A stretch of DNA of 64,000 nucleotides, taken from assembly GCF_020085105.1 (NCBI RefSeq), contig NC_058062.1, positions 6,861,945 to 6,925,944 of the forward strand, given 5' to 3'. The stretch comes from Siniperca chuatsi (Eukaryota > Chordata > Actinopteri > Centrarchiformes > Sinipercidae). The position numbers were made by a program, and so were the translations under genes. Positions 1-13,815 of this stretch are shown here, piece by piece (positions within the stretch are counted from its first letter, which is position 1; each line of letters starts with the position of its first letter). The notes under the pieces were generated by a model. The model searched no databases and was not told the origin of the DNA. It saw only the letters and a list, made by a program, of their open reading frames with translations.

Positions 1-796
1 CACGAATCTTATTGTGACAAAAAAAAAAACGCTTTGGCCCACACCTCAATGGCCTTCAAGTGGAAATGATTAGAAATGCACTTAAGATAGGCTATTTCTT
101 ATTTTAGATATGCATCAACTATATCTACACTCACATACCCTAATTGGTCGCTCTTTGCCTTTAGTGGCGTCAATAAATTTTATAGGCCATCTAGCCCTGA
201 ATCCTGTTGCCTTTGTCCAGGTATTCGCGCTATGTGTGCTGTCAAAAGGTTGGCACCCCACTTTAATATTTATCTTTGCTCCTGAGCTTGTACTGGACCC
301 GCACTGCGAGCTTTGGTTAAAGAACCAGCCAACAAGTAAGTAAGGCAGTCGTTTTTTTTTTTTTTTTTTTTTTTTTTTTGTTTGGGCAACATGCCTCAGC
401 GCAATTTCATTATATTTATTATTTCTAAGTGCTGTAGGAGTGGTAGCCTATCAGCTCCATTTTAGGCTGCCAGATCCTATTCCTGTCGGGCTATTGTGTG
501 GATGGATGGATGGAAAGCTGTGCAGGGGGAGGAGGAGGGAGGAGGAGGTGAGGGCCAACCGAGCAGATAAGAGAACTGGCTTGGCTGGCTGCTGCCTGTA
601 ACACATATTTTATCAGAAACAAGAGGTCTTGGGTTTGTGTTACAGGCCGAAAAACAACGACGTCGCACCCCAGGAGCTACCGAGAGGACGGTAGCATGAT
701 AGTTGTGGAGGGGAAACGGCAGGAAGAGGGCCCGTATCTGCATTTTACTTCGCCTAAACCGAATTCATTGAGTCGGTAGGCTAACCAGCGTCCGAC
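1..796. other. Upstream region and probable 5' UTR of fbxl20
   Basis: No conserved protein is seen here. The left part (1-350) is AT-rich and unrecognised, followed by a poly-T run. From about 480 to 796 the sequence is more GC- and CpG-rich, with a short GGAT tandem near 500 and purine-rich GGAGGA runs near 525-550. It leads directly into the fbxl20 start codon, so this part is the likely promoter and 5' UTR. I see no clear TATA box. The transcription start cannot be fixed from sequence alone. In human the gene upstream of FBXL20 is MED1; no med1 exon is visible here. Confidence 0.5.
352..379. repeat. Poly-T tract
   Basis: An uninterrupted run of about 28 T. It could be the tail of a minus-strand retroposed insertion, but no element body is recognised beside it. 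Confidence 0.9.
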
Positions 797-3507
797 ATGG
801 GGAAGGAGGTAAATGGTGTTTCACGGAGCCGGTTTGAGGTGAGTTGACCATCAATATTGACTGACAGTCATTGACACACATTCAACGTAGCTGTTAAAAA
901 CGTTTGGATAAAGGCCTACATTGTGACTGTCGTTGTGTTTATTGTAAAACTGCGGTTATGTTGAGGCTGTTGATGCAGCTTCCGCAGTCAATGTTTGGGA
1001 TTAGGTCAAACGCTGTTGTTTTGTTCAAACAACATAGGCTACAGACTAGGCCTGGCATGCCATTCGTTGAGGACACAAAGTCGGCCGTACTGTTAATCAA
1101 TAAATTGATGTTTTTTAAAGGTCCTAAAACGTCGTCCTCGTTTCCTTTTGCGCCGTCAAAACAAAGACACTGAGGCTACACGGAGCACGCCGAGGACAGC
1201 CCCGGCACACATTAACATATTTATAAGGAAAGGAATTTGTTGACTTCACTTTACTAAGAAGCTGTAACATTAGCTGTCTTATATTTGTCCTCATATCTGC
1301 TGGGGTGTGGTTTTTATACGACTTTTGTTTGGTTGTCTGACGAGCCGGATTGTTGTGCATATCCATGGCCGCTGCGGTGGTGGGGGGCCTCGGGTTGTGA
1401 CTGCTACATGTACTCCGCATTAGCACATAACTATCAACAAATGGGCCCAAGCTGCCACAATGTAACACGCACCATAACCTATACTGATAGCAGAAGGGCC
1501 ACATGTACACACTCATAAGCTACAGTGTCGTTGTTCTGCAGCATTTACCATAAAGTTTGTGTCGCAGCCGCAAGCGTAGCTGAATATTTTGGTGAAAACT
1601 TGTTCTCAAATGCTATGTATACGGCCCGTGACATTGGGTTGTGTAGCCTGAGCAATTGGTGTTGTTTAATCCCTAGCTAGTGTGGGATTTGTGTGTGGTT
1701 TTATTTATTTTTAACGGTGCAACAGCTGACGACTCAAAAGATTCAGGCCGTTACCTTCTGCCCAGACAGCTGCGGTAGAGCTGCTGTGTCAAGTTAACCG
1801 GATTTTGGACAGGAGAAAACCGGAAGTGGTGCGACATTGCCTTCAAAATAAAATGAAAATTGTTGTTATTGGTGCTCCTGTGGAGGGGATACTTACGCTA
1901 TAGTTGTTAGTTTAAACGGGAATAATTACCAGTCATGTTAAGCCCCATTGTCTATTATGGTTTTTACGGTCATTGTGTGTATTTTTTACATTGTATATAA
2001 ATTTACAAAGCCACCGCCCTCCTTTCTTTAAGACACGGAGACACTTGTACATTGTCTGCCAGTGAGAGTTTTACTTTGACAGGCATTGCAAGAAAATTTG
2101 ACATTCTGTCTGACTTTACTGCTCTGCGGTAAATACGGATCTGTTGTATACCAGCCTTTAACAAAAGACTACAGCACCCTGAAAAGTAGACAGGCATTAA
2201 TGAACCCTAATTCTGTTTCCCAATTAAAAGGAATATGTAAATAATAACCATACTGTGGTTAATTTTACCACTATGTCGTTTATAATTGGATGTAGTGATG
2301 TAAGAGTTGTTGAAGCAGTTTAAACTGTAGGTAGCAAAACAATTTGTTGATTTGCTGGCTTGTCTCTTGGGTATTTCATATATCAGTTGTCCATAACTAC
2401 TTCCATGGATGTAGGGAAGGATAAACTAAATATCTGAACCCAATTTAGTTACTGATTTAACATCATAGTGTACATCACAGTTACAAGTGTCAGTGTCAGA
2501 CTGATCTAAATTTAATATGAGGAACAACATAAGAAAAGTTTTTTCTAAAAATATTATCACTTTTTGTTTTGTTTTGCTTTACAATGATCTCTAGCTGGAG
2601 GATACAGCTCACCCAGCTTTTTACTTCCTGCCCAGCCTGCTTCACTGACTATAGCTGACCAGTGGAGAAAACATAATGCTCACATTCATGCAGCATCAGG
2701 TTCATTTTATGCTAAGTACAAAAGGGGACAGTGTATGTCCATTGACCATGCGCATCTGGTTCTTTGGAAATGGCCCTGGATTATTTGGCCAGAAAGTAGC
2801 GCTGTAGATGGCGAGCTGTCAGAGTCAATTTGCCCCAAATACAAATACGAAATGTCTGTCCCTTCTTACCCCCTCAAAATTTTACACGTCTGTGCTGGCA
2901 GGCAGCCCTTGCATAGACAGCTGTGTGTGTGTGTGGAGTTTGTATGTTTTTCGGAGAGACATAGAGAGGCTTTGACCCAGAGCTGACTGGATTTTTAAAC
3001 AGGCAGACCTGACAGTTTGTTTTTGCGAGCTGATGAATAGGTTTGCTTAAGTGTGTAAGTCCCTCAAAATCTGAAGCTATTGTGAATGTGGTTTTAGGAT
3101 GGGCACCCATAATCAAAATAGCACACAGCATACTCTGTTAGGACCCCTAAATTATTTATTTTGTAAACATTTAATTTATGTTTGGATCATAAATTTTTCA
3201 AATTTGTACCTGTAAGAAAGTGCAAGTAAGGACTTGTTGACCTTGTCACAGATGTTTGCGTCTTGTAAATATCATGTGCCTTCCTGCACTTTTTATTTAT
3301 ACACTAAAGCCCCCACTCCTCAATTACCCTGTCCCTGGTTTAGATTTATCTTTCTAAATCAACGGCGGAAAATGGATTGGACCAGATGTTACTTCATTCG
3401 CCTTGTTGTGACTGAGTGGATGCTCCCAAACGTCATCGTCTCAACATCTTGCATTTTACAGTCTAGCAGAGTATGATTTCCCTTAAATTATGGGAGCCCC
3501 GGAGTCC

Positions 3508-3548
<41 letters not shown>

Positions 3549-6500
3549 CTATGTAGCTGGGTCTTATTAAATGCTAATTTATTATCTCTTTGTTTACTGA
3601 GGCCCTTTTTGTGGATTATAGGCTAGTAGTTGCGCTCACACAGGATGCAATTATTTGTGTGGAAATCCATTAGCTGTTTGCAGAAGCTGCAGCAATCCAT
3701 CTGAGAGTCACAAAAGATATAGTTAAAGATATAACTAATTTCAGTGTATATTCTCAGTACATGCTGATGTGGATGCTGGTGTCAATTCAACAGTGTAAAC
3801 ATCACAGGAAGTAAAGAGAAAATATGCACGCAGAAAAGATAACATGAAAGCAGAGGCCATCACAGCTCTGTAGTTGACAGTACAAAATCCAGTCTCCTGT
3901 GCTGCTTTATCTTCTGTCACCTTCAGTGTTTTCCAGGACTTGACATTGAATCTATCTCAGCTGATGAGATTACGATAATCTATCCTTGTTTATATGCTGG
4001 AGCCGTCCTTGAGTGAAGTGAGTGGATCGAGGGGTCCCCAGTAATGTTAAAACAGGCTGCCAGGACTAATATTATCCTCTGCACCCTTTCAGATGTTCAC
4101 AAACAGTGACGAGGCGGTCATCAATAAGAAGCTGCCTAAGGAGCTGTTGCTACGGTGAGTGACATTTCAAAACACTTCAGTCAGACTGTCTGCAGGGTTT
4201 TTTGCTAGCAGAAATGGCATGCTGCACACTCCACACTTACCTCCCTGCCTTCGCTCCTGAGCACATCCAATCATACACATAAGCGCAATTGGCCTTGCCC
4301 CACCCTCCTCCCTCTACAACCCTCAAACACACATACATTGTGCATCTCACGATCATATACTGTATGCTCACTTGCCCTTTAGCAAATATTTCAATTAAAC
4401 TAACAACCAGGATGCAAATTTCCTGAGTTCCCCACCCTATTCTGCTCCCCCAATCCTAAAACTGTAATTAAAAACAGATGCTTGAGACTACAAAGCATTC
4501 AAATTGATTTCAGGAAAAAACAAAAACAAACAAAAAAAACCTCAAGAGCCCCTGAGCAAACAGAAAATGAAGGCCATAACTCAAGCCTCGGCATTGCCCG
4601 CCAAGCTGCCTGTGCTGCGGCTGCTGACTCTGTGCTGCTTGGCCAGGTTCAGCGCCCTGATTTGTGAGGCTGGCAGACTGTGCAAGGACTCACTGCATCC
4701 CTGCTTCAACCATAGTACAGTTTTTGCTGCACTGAGGGATCTTATAGTAAGTTTCCAGCTCTGTTTCTTAGAAGCAGATTGCGTGTCTTCCTCGCCAGGA
4801 CCCCACTTTGAATAAACACATCTATCCTGCAAACAGGGTAAACAAAACTCTCCTGCTGACAGTCAAAGACAATATTAGCTGATTTACTTAGACCCCTGTG
4901 CTGTGAGTGGAAGCAGACGCAGGGCTGAGTTGAGGGCAGAGTCTAGTGTGAAGAGGAAGCTTCTGGCAGTGGGGATCAGGGTCTCTAAACCGTCCATGTC
5001 TGTCTTCCAGAATCTTCTCCTTTCTGGATGTGGTGACACTCTGTCGCTGTGCCCAGGTCTCTCGGGTGAGTCTGTGTTCATAAGGTGTGTGTACGCGTGA
5101 CTGTGCGCGTTTGTCTGTGTATTTTAGTATGCATTCTGTGTGTGTATGTGGTATGTTTGAGAAACATCCTGACCTAAACATCCTGAAACGGCTGTTTCTC
5201 CCTCCCTGCTCTCAGTCCTGGAATGTTCTGGCCTTGGATGGCAGCAACTGGCAACGAATTGACCTCTTTGACTTTCAGAGGGACATTGAGGTGAGTGAAT
5301 CCGATCTCCATCTACTTTACTCTGACCTGTAACTTCAAGCTTTGCTGTGCGCTTTTCCCTTCACCCTTAATCTGTCATTACTTTAAATCAAGGTATAGAA
5401 GCAAGTACAGCAGGCTGAGTGGATTGTTTTTGTTGCAGGGCCGGGTGGTGGAGAACATCTCAAAGCGATGTGGGGGGTTCCTTAGGAAGCTGAGTCTGCG
5501 AGGTTGCTTGGGTGTGGGTGACAGCGCCCTGAAGTGAGTTTGCCAAGGACTTGGCCTGACAGAAATTCTAATTCTAGTTAAGATCCTGGGGAGGGAAAGA
5601 CGGGCATGTTCAGTTTGATTGCCATCACATAAATGTTTTGGTTTTTTTCTGAAGGACATTCTCGCAGAACTGCAGGAACATCGAGCTGCTTAGTCTGAAT
5701 GGCTGCACCAAGATCACTGACAGGTGTGTGCATTGTTCTGGGATGCCAGTGTATCAGAATGTCACTTCTCCTTCAAAACGCTCATCGCCTTTCTCTTCTG
5801 CAGCACGTGTAATAGCCTCAGTAAGTTCTGTCCAAAGCTGAAGCACCTGGACCTCGCCTCCTGTACCTCAATCACCAACCTGTCACTCAAAGCTCTCAGG
5901 TGTGTAGGGTCAACGTTGGGGTGTATACTTCCACTGAATTTACAACATATTAAGGATCATTATTCAACACCATCAGATACCAGCTGTTTTCCCTCATTGA
6001 TTTCCTCTATTAAACATTAAAAACATTTTTATACATTTGATAATGTATGTGGATTTTACAAGGTACTTTATCAGGAAGATTTCTCCAATACTGTGTACTT
6101 TCAGTGTATATTTTCTATATTCTCCCTCTCTCTCATTGCTGTGTTCTTCTTTTGCAATCTTTTGTGCTTTCTTTTTTTTTTCCACCTCTCACCTGTCTTT
6201 TCTAATTTCCTCTTGCCAGTGAGGGTTGTCCCCTGCTGGAGCAGCTCAACATCTCCTGGTGTGACCAGGTCACCAAGGATGGCATCCAGGCCCTGGTGCG
6301 GTCCTGCCCTGGACTCAAAGGCCTTTTCCTCAAGGGTTGCACACAGGTATGGTAAAAGGCTTAGTATGAGCTGGAGATGCAGACCAGACAGATGATGGTG
6401 TAGGTGCTCAGAGTACAATGTGTTGCCAATCATTTAATTCAATATAAAACTTAATTGGATAAATATGAAAGCAACTTGATTTGTAGAACGTGTTGTTTGG

Positions 6501-9500
6501 TTCAATTGGTGGCCTGTTAAACGCACAGTTCTTATTTCTCAACACTACACTTGTGTAGGTGGCACTGTTTTTAAATTTTTTTTTTTTTTGTTTTTTTATG
6601 TTTCGTCATAGTGGCCATCATTTATCACGATAAGTTCCTCTTATTGTCAGTCCAAGTAGAACACAACTGCTGATACCGCAAACATAAAATGTCACTTCCT
6701 TTGCAACAGAGGATGCTTCTGAGGAAAGACATGCCAGACACAGTTTACAGCAAACGTAAAAGCCTTTATATAGTGCCATCCTGGTATATCAACAGTACGG
6801 TGTGAAAAGACAACCACATATTTCTATGAAGATGTCACAGATCATTTAATTTAAAGGACAAAACAAATCACAACATGTACACTCGGTTGCCAGAGGTGTC
6901 GATTCAACTTTGTGGTCATTTTAGAGGCTGTAGTTTGCGGTGCTGTTGAATTGTATTGTGTTGTACCAAGAGGTGTTATAATATATTGAACAACTCTCAA
7001 TCTCTTCCACAGTTAGAGGACGAGGCTCTGAAGCATATCGGGGCTCACTGTCCAGAGCTGGTCACACTCAACTTGCAGACATGCTCAGTAAGTACAGTTA
7101 ACAAGGCTAGAAGACGAACCAGTTTAATCTGGAAAAACACAATTGTTTTACAATTTCAATGACACTTTGTAGTAACATTTAATTATGTTTAAAATGAATG
7201 CTTCCCTGTAAACATTGTTATAAAACCCCTGAATTTTGTCTTTTGGCATAAAATTAAAAAGTACACGAACACTGTTGGTTACTTTCCAGGGTGCCGGCTG
7301 ATGGGCACCAAGTGCACGTTGTGCTCTTCAACCCAAAGCCCATTGTGGACGTCCAGTCCATATAGCCAATAGTCTGTGAAGCCTGCTCACACAATGCATA
7401 TATTTTTCTCTGGCTGTACCTGTCTCCAAAATTCCCCTTATTCATCATCACCTGAATGCTCTTCTCATCCTCCTTCTCCAACTCCTTCTCATCTCACACC
7501 TCAGGAATTCATCATCTCACGTTGCCCCAGTTGTTCCTCCTCTTTGTTACACTGCTTTTCTCTCCTCTTCCTTTTCTCTTGCCCAGCTCTTCCTCAACTG
7601 TTCTTCCTCTGCCTGATCACCACTGAGTTTTCTTGAACAATACTTAAAACAGAAAATGCAGGGGAAAAGAAATGGCTCTCATTAGCTGAGTGTTAAGGTG
7701 GTACATGAATATACTGTATGTAAAGTCATACACTGATTGCTTTTGATGCATAGCTACAAGTGAGCAAAGGAAAAGTTGGCGTGTTTTCACATCTCACAAT
7801 GGATGTGGATTTAAGTGACACCACACATACACAAACACACACTTTCTGTGAGCAGCAGATCACAGATGAGGGCCTCATCACAATTTGCCGGGGTTGCCAC
7901 CGCCTGCAGTCTCTGTGTGTGTCGGGCTGTGCCAATATCACAGATGCTATCCTGCATGCCCTGGGACAGAACTGCCCTCGCCTCAGGTGAATTTACACAC
8001 CTACACACACACACACCCTCTCTCTGAATTTAACTGTGCACCACTTCTTAGACTCTGCAAAAGCCCCTAAAAATGTTTCCATTTAGTCAGAAAATTAGTC
8101 TTAAGATCATACTGTTATTGTAAGTCATTGTCCACCTTATCCTGTGAAGCAATTTCACTTGAGTACAATGTATTAAACTTGATTTCAAAAATGTTCTCTA
8201 ATCGATTGACAGTCTTGATCCTGGCAGGCTGATGCTGTACCTTGCTTTAAGAGACTTTTTTGAAATGGCTGAAACTTAGACTTAATTGGAAAGAAGTGTT
8301 ATTCTCTCGCACATTTTTGATTTCTTGCAAAACCAGATTTTAAGACCCATTTTTAGATTAAATGGCTTGCAGGGATGGATTTATTTTCTTAGTGTAAAAT
8401 AATTATCATAAAATCTTGATTAATTATTTAGTCCTGCAGTAAAAATGTAGTTAATAATGGAGATTGTGGAGAGGAATGAATAAATGGGCCTTTCTGCAGT
8501 AAAGTTATCTCAAACATTACTACTGTAGATCCAGTTAAAGTCCCAAAAAGTGACAGACTATAAGTAACGCTATTGTATAACTGCTCCTCTTTATCTCCTT
8601 TCAGAATATTAGAAGTGGCTCGTTGCTCTCAGCTTACAGACGTGGGCTTTACCACATTAGCAAGGGTGAGCATGGCATCTGCCTCTTGGTCGCATGCAAA
8701 CACATAGACTAGACACATATTTAATATATTTATTTTTTTATATATCTAGACATATATAAAATATTTATAGATTTTTGGGACAAAAATCTAAATCTCCACA
8801 AAGCCTAATTAGTTCATATAGTTTCTGTCTGTTTATTGTATCTTTCTCTCCTGCAGAATTGTCATGAGCTTGAGAAAATGGATTTAGAAGAATGTGTGCA
8901 GGTAAATAAACAATCCGAGCTACACAAATACTGTTTCCACTGTATTGAGACTGAAGTTATGACATTTGTCTCTCTTTATTTTTGCGTCAGATCACAGATG
9001 GAACACTTATCCAGCTGTCTATACACTGCCCTCGTTTGCAAGTCCTGGTGAGTGTGTGCCTGCCGCTTAAACATATTTTGCTCCTGTAGCATTTACAAGC
9101 ACCAAATCACAGCTTGTTCTAGCAGACAGGTGAGTAATGGAGCTCCTGTGTTGGTACAACTGTGTTCCTGTAGAGTCTGTCTCACTGTGAGCTGATCACT
9201 GATGATGGTATCAGACACCTCGGCAGCGGCCCCTGTGCTCACGACCGTCTGGAGGTGATTGAGCTGGACAACTGTCCCCTGATCACAGACGCCTCACTGG
9301 AGCACCTGAAGAGCTGCCATAGCTTGGATCGCATTGAGCTCTATGACTGCCAGCAGATCACCCGCGCCGGCATCAAGAGACTAAGGGTGAGTTGTGTGGG
9401 CTAACAGTGAGTAAGCACGGATTCATATGTAGAATGTAGTGTAAACACTCATTTTGTGAACTCGACATATGCCATTTCAGTGCAAAATTGTATTCATGGG

Positions 9501-10921
9501 TCAGTGTCACGAAATGTATACATTTTAGTTGCCTTTATGCTGAATGATGTTAAGATAGTTTGGAACTCCTAAATGTATATGCTCTCCATCCTAGGCACTG
9601 CCCACTGGCTGTGTTTGGGCTCAGTTTTGAATTGTGGAATGTTATTGATTAAGTTACAGAAGACCTTTAACACAAAACAGCTTCTCACTGCTTAGATGAT
9701 TAGTAGAAGGCAACTCTTTACTTTTCTTTTATAAAATCACATCTGCTGTACAGTCACCATACCTTGTTAAAGGCATCTCACTGAGCTGCACCAACACTTT
9801 CCCTGATTAATCATACTACACATCAGTCTTGATCTAAATGAACCTACCCATTCCAGAAATTGGATCCTTATTAATTAATCAGTCAATCAATAAATCAATA
9901 AAATGTATTTGTCACATGTAATCATATGAGATACAATTACAGTGAAATGTAATCTCACCAGTTCCTTCAATTTGTGCATTAAAAAGAATTTAAACAGAAT
10001 AGGAACAGTAATAAAGACCTCTTGTAGTGCTATGTAGCAATTTTTTTATGAGTGGGCCCCACTTTTGTTTCGCATGTGCATACTTATGACGCGATATACA
10101 TCCTTGCCACTGGTTTCACACTATTCCACTGATCAGCAGGTGGCGGTAACACACCAAGAAACACTGTAATATGTGAACAACGCATTTTTCAAAATAAAAA
10201 CAAAACCGGTTTTGCAAATGTTATGAGGAAGGAAATTCATTCAACACAATGGTTAGACCTCAAGGACACACACAATGTGTTTTGGTCACAGAATGTGAAC
10301 AAAACTTTTATTTGTTTTAAAGAAAACTTCTCAAGGCAGTTTCTTAATGAAAGTCTGTTGAAAATACAAACTCACAGCAGGGATGGTGAACTTCTTAGTG
10401 AAGTATATTTGATGTCAGGTGGGTGTAAAGTAAGTTTCTGTGGAGTCTGGGTGATTTCAGTTGAACCCAATGTAAAATTTAAGATGGCGCACCAGTGCTG
10501 CAACTCATGGCTAAGCCAAAGGCTGTCTTACAACAATAATGTTGTACAAGCATAGACTGGTGACTACTTGTGGCCAAAAGCTGGCCACAGGTAGTAGCAG
10601 CACTACAGTCTCCAAGTGAGGAAAAAGGAGTTTACGGTTAGTTTGTAGAGCTTAAAGCTAGCTAAACAGAGATATTGTTTTTAAGAAAACATACATTTGT
10701 CCTATTAGCCTGATTAAGGAAGCAACAGAGGAGAATGTTCTAGATAGATGTCATAAATTAATATATTTTGTCCAAATTAAACTCTGGTGTTGGAGTCACC
10801 GCTTCACCCACAAGATTAATCAAAACTAAGGTGTGATATACAAACTGTCTGATCGACAACAGTGAGGGGACACTGTCTAGAGAGAACTGGTCTCATCAGC
10901 ATTTTGATATTATTATTATTA

Positions 10922-10967
<46 letters not shown>

Positions 10968-11306
10968 CATCATCAATCACGGCCTGACTGGGTTGGAAAA
11001 CATGAGTTTGTTGTCAATAACTTGCATTTATTGACATGTGACATGATTTCAGGGTATTGAAGTAAAACATTTTCAGTAACTTACATGTTGCAGCAAATTT
11101 CAGCCAGTGATGTATTAAGCTTCCTGGTGCAGCTTTCCAAGTATTTGTATGATCCATTTACACATTTCCATCTATTTTTCCTTTTTTTCTCTCCACAGAC
11201 CCATCTGCCTAACATCAAAGTGCATGCATACTTTGCTCCTGTCACTCCGCCCCCCTCCGTCGGGGGTAGCCGTCAGAGGTTTTGCCGCTGCTGTGTCCTG
11301 CTATGA
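797..11306 (+). CDS. fbxl20: F-box and leucine-rich repeat protein 20 (SCF ubiquitin ligase substrate receptor)
   Basis: Fifteen coding exons: 797-838, 4093-4154, 5011-5065, 5216-5290, 5439-5533, 5655-5723, 5804-5899, 6220-6346, 7013-7087, 7856-7986, 8605-8665, 8857-8901, 8991-9047, 9174-9386, 11199-11306. All introns are GT-AG and phases match throughout. The product is 436 aa, the length of human FBXL20, and nearly identical to it. Residues about 26-70 are the F-box (LPKELLLRIFSFLDVVTLC), which in this family binds SKP1. The rest is a run of Cys-containing leucine-rich repeats (units such as LKHLDLASCTSITN and LEVIELDNCPLITD). The C-terminus CVLL (433-436) is a CaaX box ending in Leu, a geranylgeranylation type, which suggests membrane attachment. 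The N-terminus MGKEVNGVSRSRFEMF identifies FBXL20 rather than FBXL2, which starts later. Known role: SCF ligase receptor, for example for presynaptic RIM1. The last intron is 1.8 kb and the first 3.3 kb. Confidence 0.96.
3512..3546. repeat. (TG)n microsatellite in fbxl20 intron 1
   Basis: About 17 uninterrupted TG units. Intron 1 otherwise (839-4092) holds no recognised exon or element. Confidence 0.9.
9387..11198 (+). other. fbxl20 last intron with repeat-like sequence
   Basis: The longest intron in the 3' half of fbxl20. Around 9860-10000 it has AATCAATAAATC-type runs and a segment typical of dispersed fish repeats. Around 10120-10170 there is a block with GGTGGCGGTAACAC. I could not define ends or a family, so this is only a suggestion of old transposon sequence. 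An open frame at 10223-10555 has no recognisable domain. Confidence 0.4.
10909..10967. repeat. (ATT)n trinucleotide microsatellite
   Basis: About 19 ATT/TTA units with one ATC interruption near the start and ATC units at the end, within the last fbxl20 intron. Confidence 0.9.
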
Positions 11307-13550
11307 TGTAAAGACAACACCCCCCCTTTCCTCTCCCCGTGTCCCTCGTACACAATCCTCGCAGCCCGTCACTTGACCCCCTGACCTGCTGTCCCCTACC
11401 AGCCCCCTGTCATAGAGTACATGCTGGTGTCCCCCCCCCCCTTTGGAGCTGCAGAGAGAGGGAGAGAGCCAAATAATGCTACAGGGTCTCGGGTAACTTT
11501 CCCAAAAAACATTTCCGAACCTCTCCACCACACACATACAGTACATACACAACAGGCTTTTACACAAGCTGATGTGCATACACACTTACATACACAAATT
11601 AACTCTTCGAAGAATGTCAGAACATTCCTGGTCTGTGTTCAATAGACAAACCAGTATTACAAAAGAGGGTTATGTAAAAATCAAATGTGATCACCACTGT
11701 TAAGGGATTTAATGCTTCATCAAAAGAAGTAGAAAATAATTCTTTAAAGAATTACATGACAAGATCTTCACATCAAAAACCATCGTTCTGTATTTGAGTG
11801 GAGTTATACTCTTTACTTAATTAGCACTTTGAGACCAATGACAGTTATAGCCTCTAAACAGAATATTGAAGCGGTCTAAAAATCCCTCTTAACCTCTCAC
11901 ACATACTTCCCTCTGTGTGGTCACTTAACAGCTACCTCTAGACGGGAACTGCACTTGAGTAAGACCTGTGTTAGCTTTGTTCTGCAGGCTGTTTATTTCA
12001 AAAAGGGGTAGCGATGCAGCCAGTAAACTGCAGACACCCCCAACTCACACATAGAAAGCAGCAGAAAGCCTATTTTGTGAATTTTTTTAATTTATTTTTT
12101 TTAAAACATACTTGCAGCTATTTGCACTTACAGTAAAGCAATGATGAAACACTTTACAAGGACTGCCATCTCAGAATTTAAGACATTTTAAGGCATTTTA
12201 CTAACAACACAGATACAAATTTTCACTTACATGCATACACTGAGCTTGCTACACCTGTACCCCCACCTCTCTCTGTCTCTCTATTACAATCAGAAGCTTC
12301 AATATACTGATTTAAAAAAAAGACAGTTTAATATTTTTCTAAAAATGGACACCAATTAAGACTCATGAATGGGGACTCGAGAAGATGCCAAATGTTGCAT
12401 GTAACACCTCTAGTTTTTTAAAATCTAAATGTAAATATATGAGAACTAAGGAGTCCGAGAGTCGAAGCCGAACAGAAGACGATATGCGATGGGGCAGAGA
12501 TTGTTGTCTACGGGTCTTTCTGAGAGAACTATGGTGTAGCTCACACATGCTTGTTTAATTACAGATGTGTGTACATATGTGCTGGAGCTTTGGACAGTCA
12601 AAATGAGCCGGTACTTAACCTGGAGTTTGACGGAAGAACTGGCCTGTGAAAGCTCATGTCAGCAACAGGAAAGTTATAAAGACACTCATTTGACAGAAGG
12701 AAAAAAAAAAAGTCTGACATCGCTACATGAAGTCATGCTGTCAGCCAAGGACAATGGAAAGAAAAAGCCAACTGAAAACAATCAAAGTAAATTTTTCAGT
12801 TAGTTTGATTTCATTTAGTTGCTCTTGTTTTCGCATCGGTGACTGTTCTGATGATAAGGAACTGGTGAACCACACGAAGCGGTGAGAGGACGTGGCCGAC
12901 ATCGGATTGGCATCGCCGACTTCTCAACTCCTTTGCTTTGCAGGGGACAGAGTAACAGTGTGTTACACCCTGCCACCTGTGACCTCCTGCGTCTGTCTGG
13001 GACCTGTGATGCTGCCAGAGGTAAAGACAGGATCAGACCGGTGGAGTCACTGCAAGAGGAACTCAACTGAATCTTGAGTGCACAATTCTGGCCTGCTGAC
13101 AGATATGATGGAATAATTTTTGTCACAACGGAGGGCTATAATGGACTCCAGCCCCCGCCCTATGAAGTATTGAAGCCTTTTTCTTATGGATTATTTTCTC
13201 CTGCACTTGCACCTGCTTTATTCTTTGTCTCTTTTTCTTCCCATTTCATTTTATAAATGTGTCTTTTACTGCTTTTCTTTCTAATTTCCTCTGGATCTCT
13301 ACCTTTTCTCTCCTTTTGCATTTCTGTTTTGGTGTGGTTTGGATTGCGCCTGCTTTGTGTTTGAAGTCATGAGTTCAGTGTCTCCAAGCTGAGTTTGAGT
13401 CCTCTTCCAGTCCTCAGTTTTGATCTGATGGTGTTTTGTGTTTTTTTAAGAGTTTATTGTTACTAAATGTCCAGTGTAGCCTTTGTCCAGGGGAAGTGTT
13501 GGTGCCAGTGCAATTGTAATAAATGTTCAAATTTGAGTTGTTTTTTTTTT
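11307..13550 (+). other. fbxl20: Probable 3' UTR of fbxl20
   Basis: No coding sequence is recognised after the fbxl20 stop codon. The first good polyadenylation hexamer is at 13518, so the 3' UTR is inferred to be about 2.2 kb. It contains a C-run near 11432-11443 and two Pumilio-type TGTANATA motifs, at 12430-12437 and 12570-12577. The extent is an inference. Confidence 0.55.
13518..13523 (+). terminator. Putative poly(A) signal of fbxl20
   Basis: AATAAA followed within 20 bases by GTTGT and long T-rich runs, the expected downstream element. A later AATAAA at 14660-14665 is a possible alternative end. Confidence 0.55.
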
Positions 13551-13595
13551 GTTTTTTTTAAATGTGAGTTGAGGAGGAGTTCATGATGACATGTA

Positions 13596-13815
13596 TGTTG
13601 TAGGTTCTACTTATTGAATGTTTCCATCAAGGAGAAGTCCTCGGGATGGCTGTTCAGGCATTGTGTGCCACTTTAGCAGAATCAAATTTTTCTCCCATAA
13701 GAGTGCGTCTCTCTGCTTAAGTTTTATGCCTTGCTTTTCCAAATACCCCTCCCATAATGCACCTTTCCCAAATACATCAAACAAAACAGAAATTGCTATA
13801 CCCAGTGTGGAATGT
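13596..13815. repeat. Duplicated block, copy 1
   Basis: Positions 13596-13784 match 15077-15265 over 189 bases with about seven substitutions and no gaps. After an indel of roughly 13 bases, homology resumes briefly through CCAGTGTGGAATGT. Both copies are in the same orientation, 1.48 kb apart. Origin unknown: a local duplication or two insertions of a short mobile element. Confidence 0.85.

Noticed and set aside
10223..10555. 110-codon open frame in the last fbxl20 intron
   Set aside because: No domain or homology recognised, located in repeat-like DNA inside an intron.
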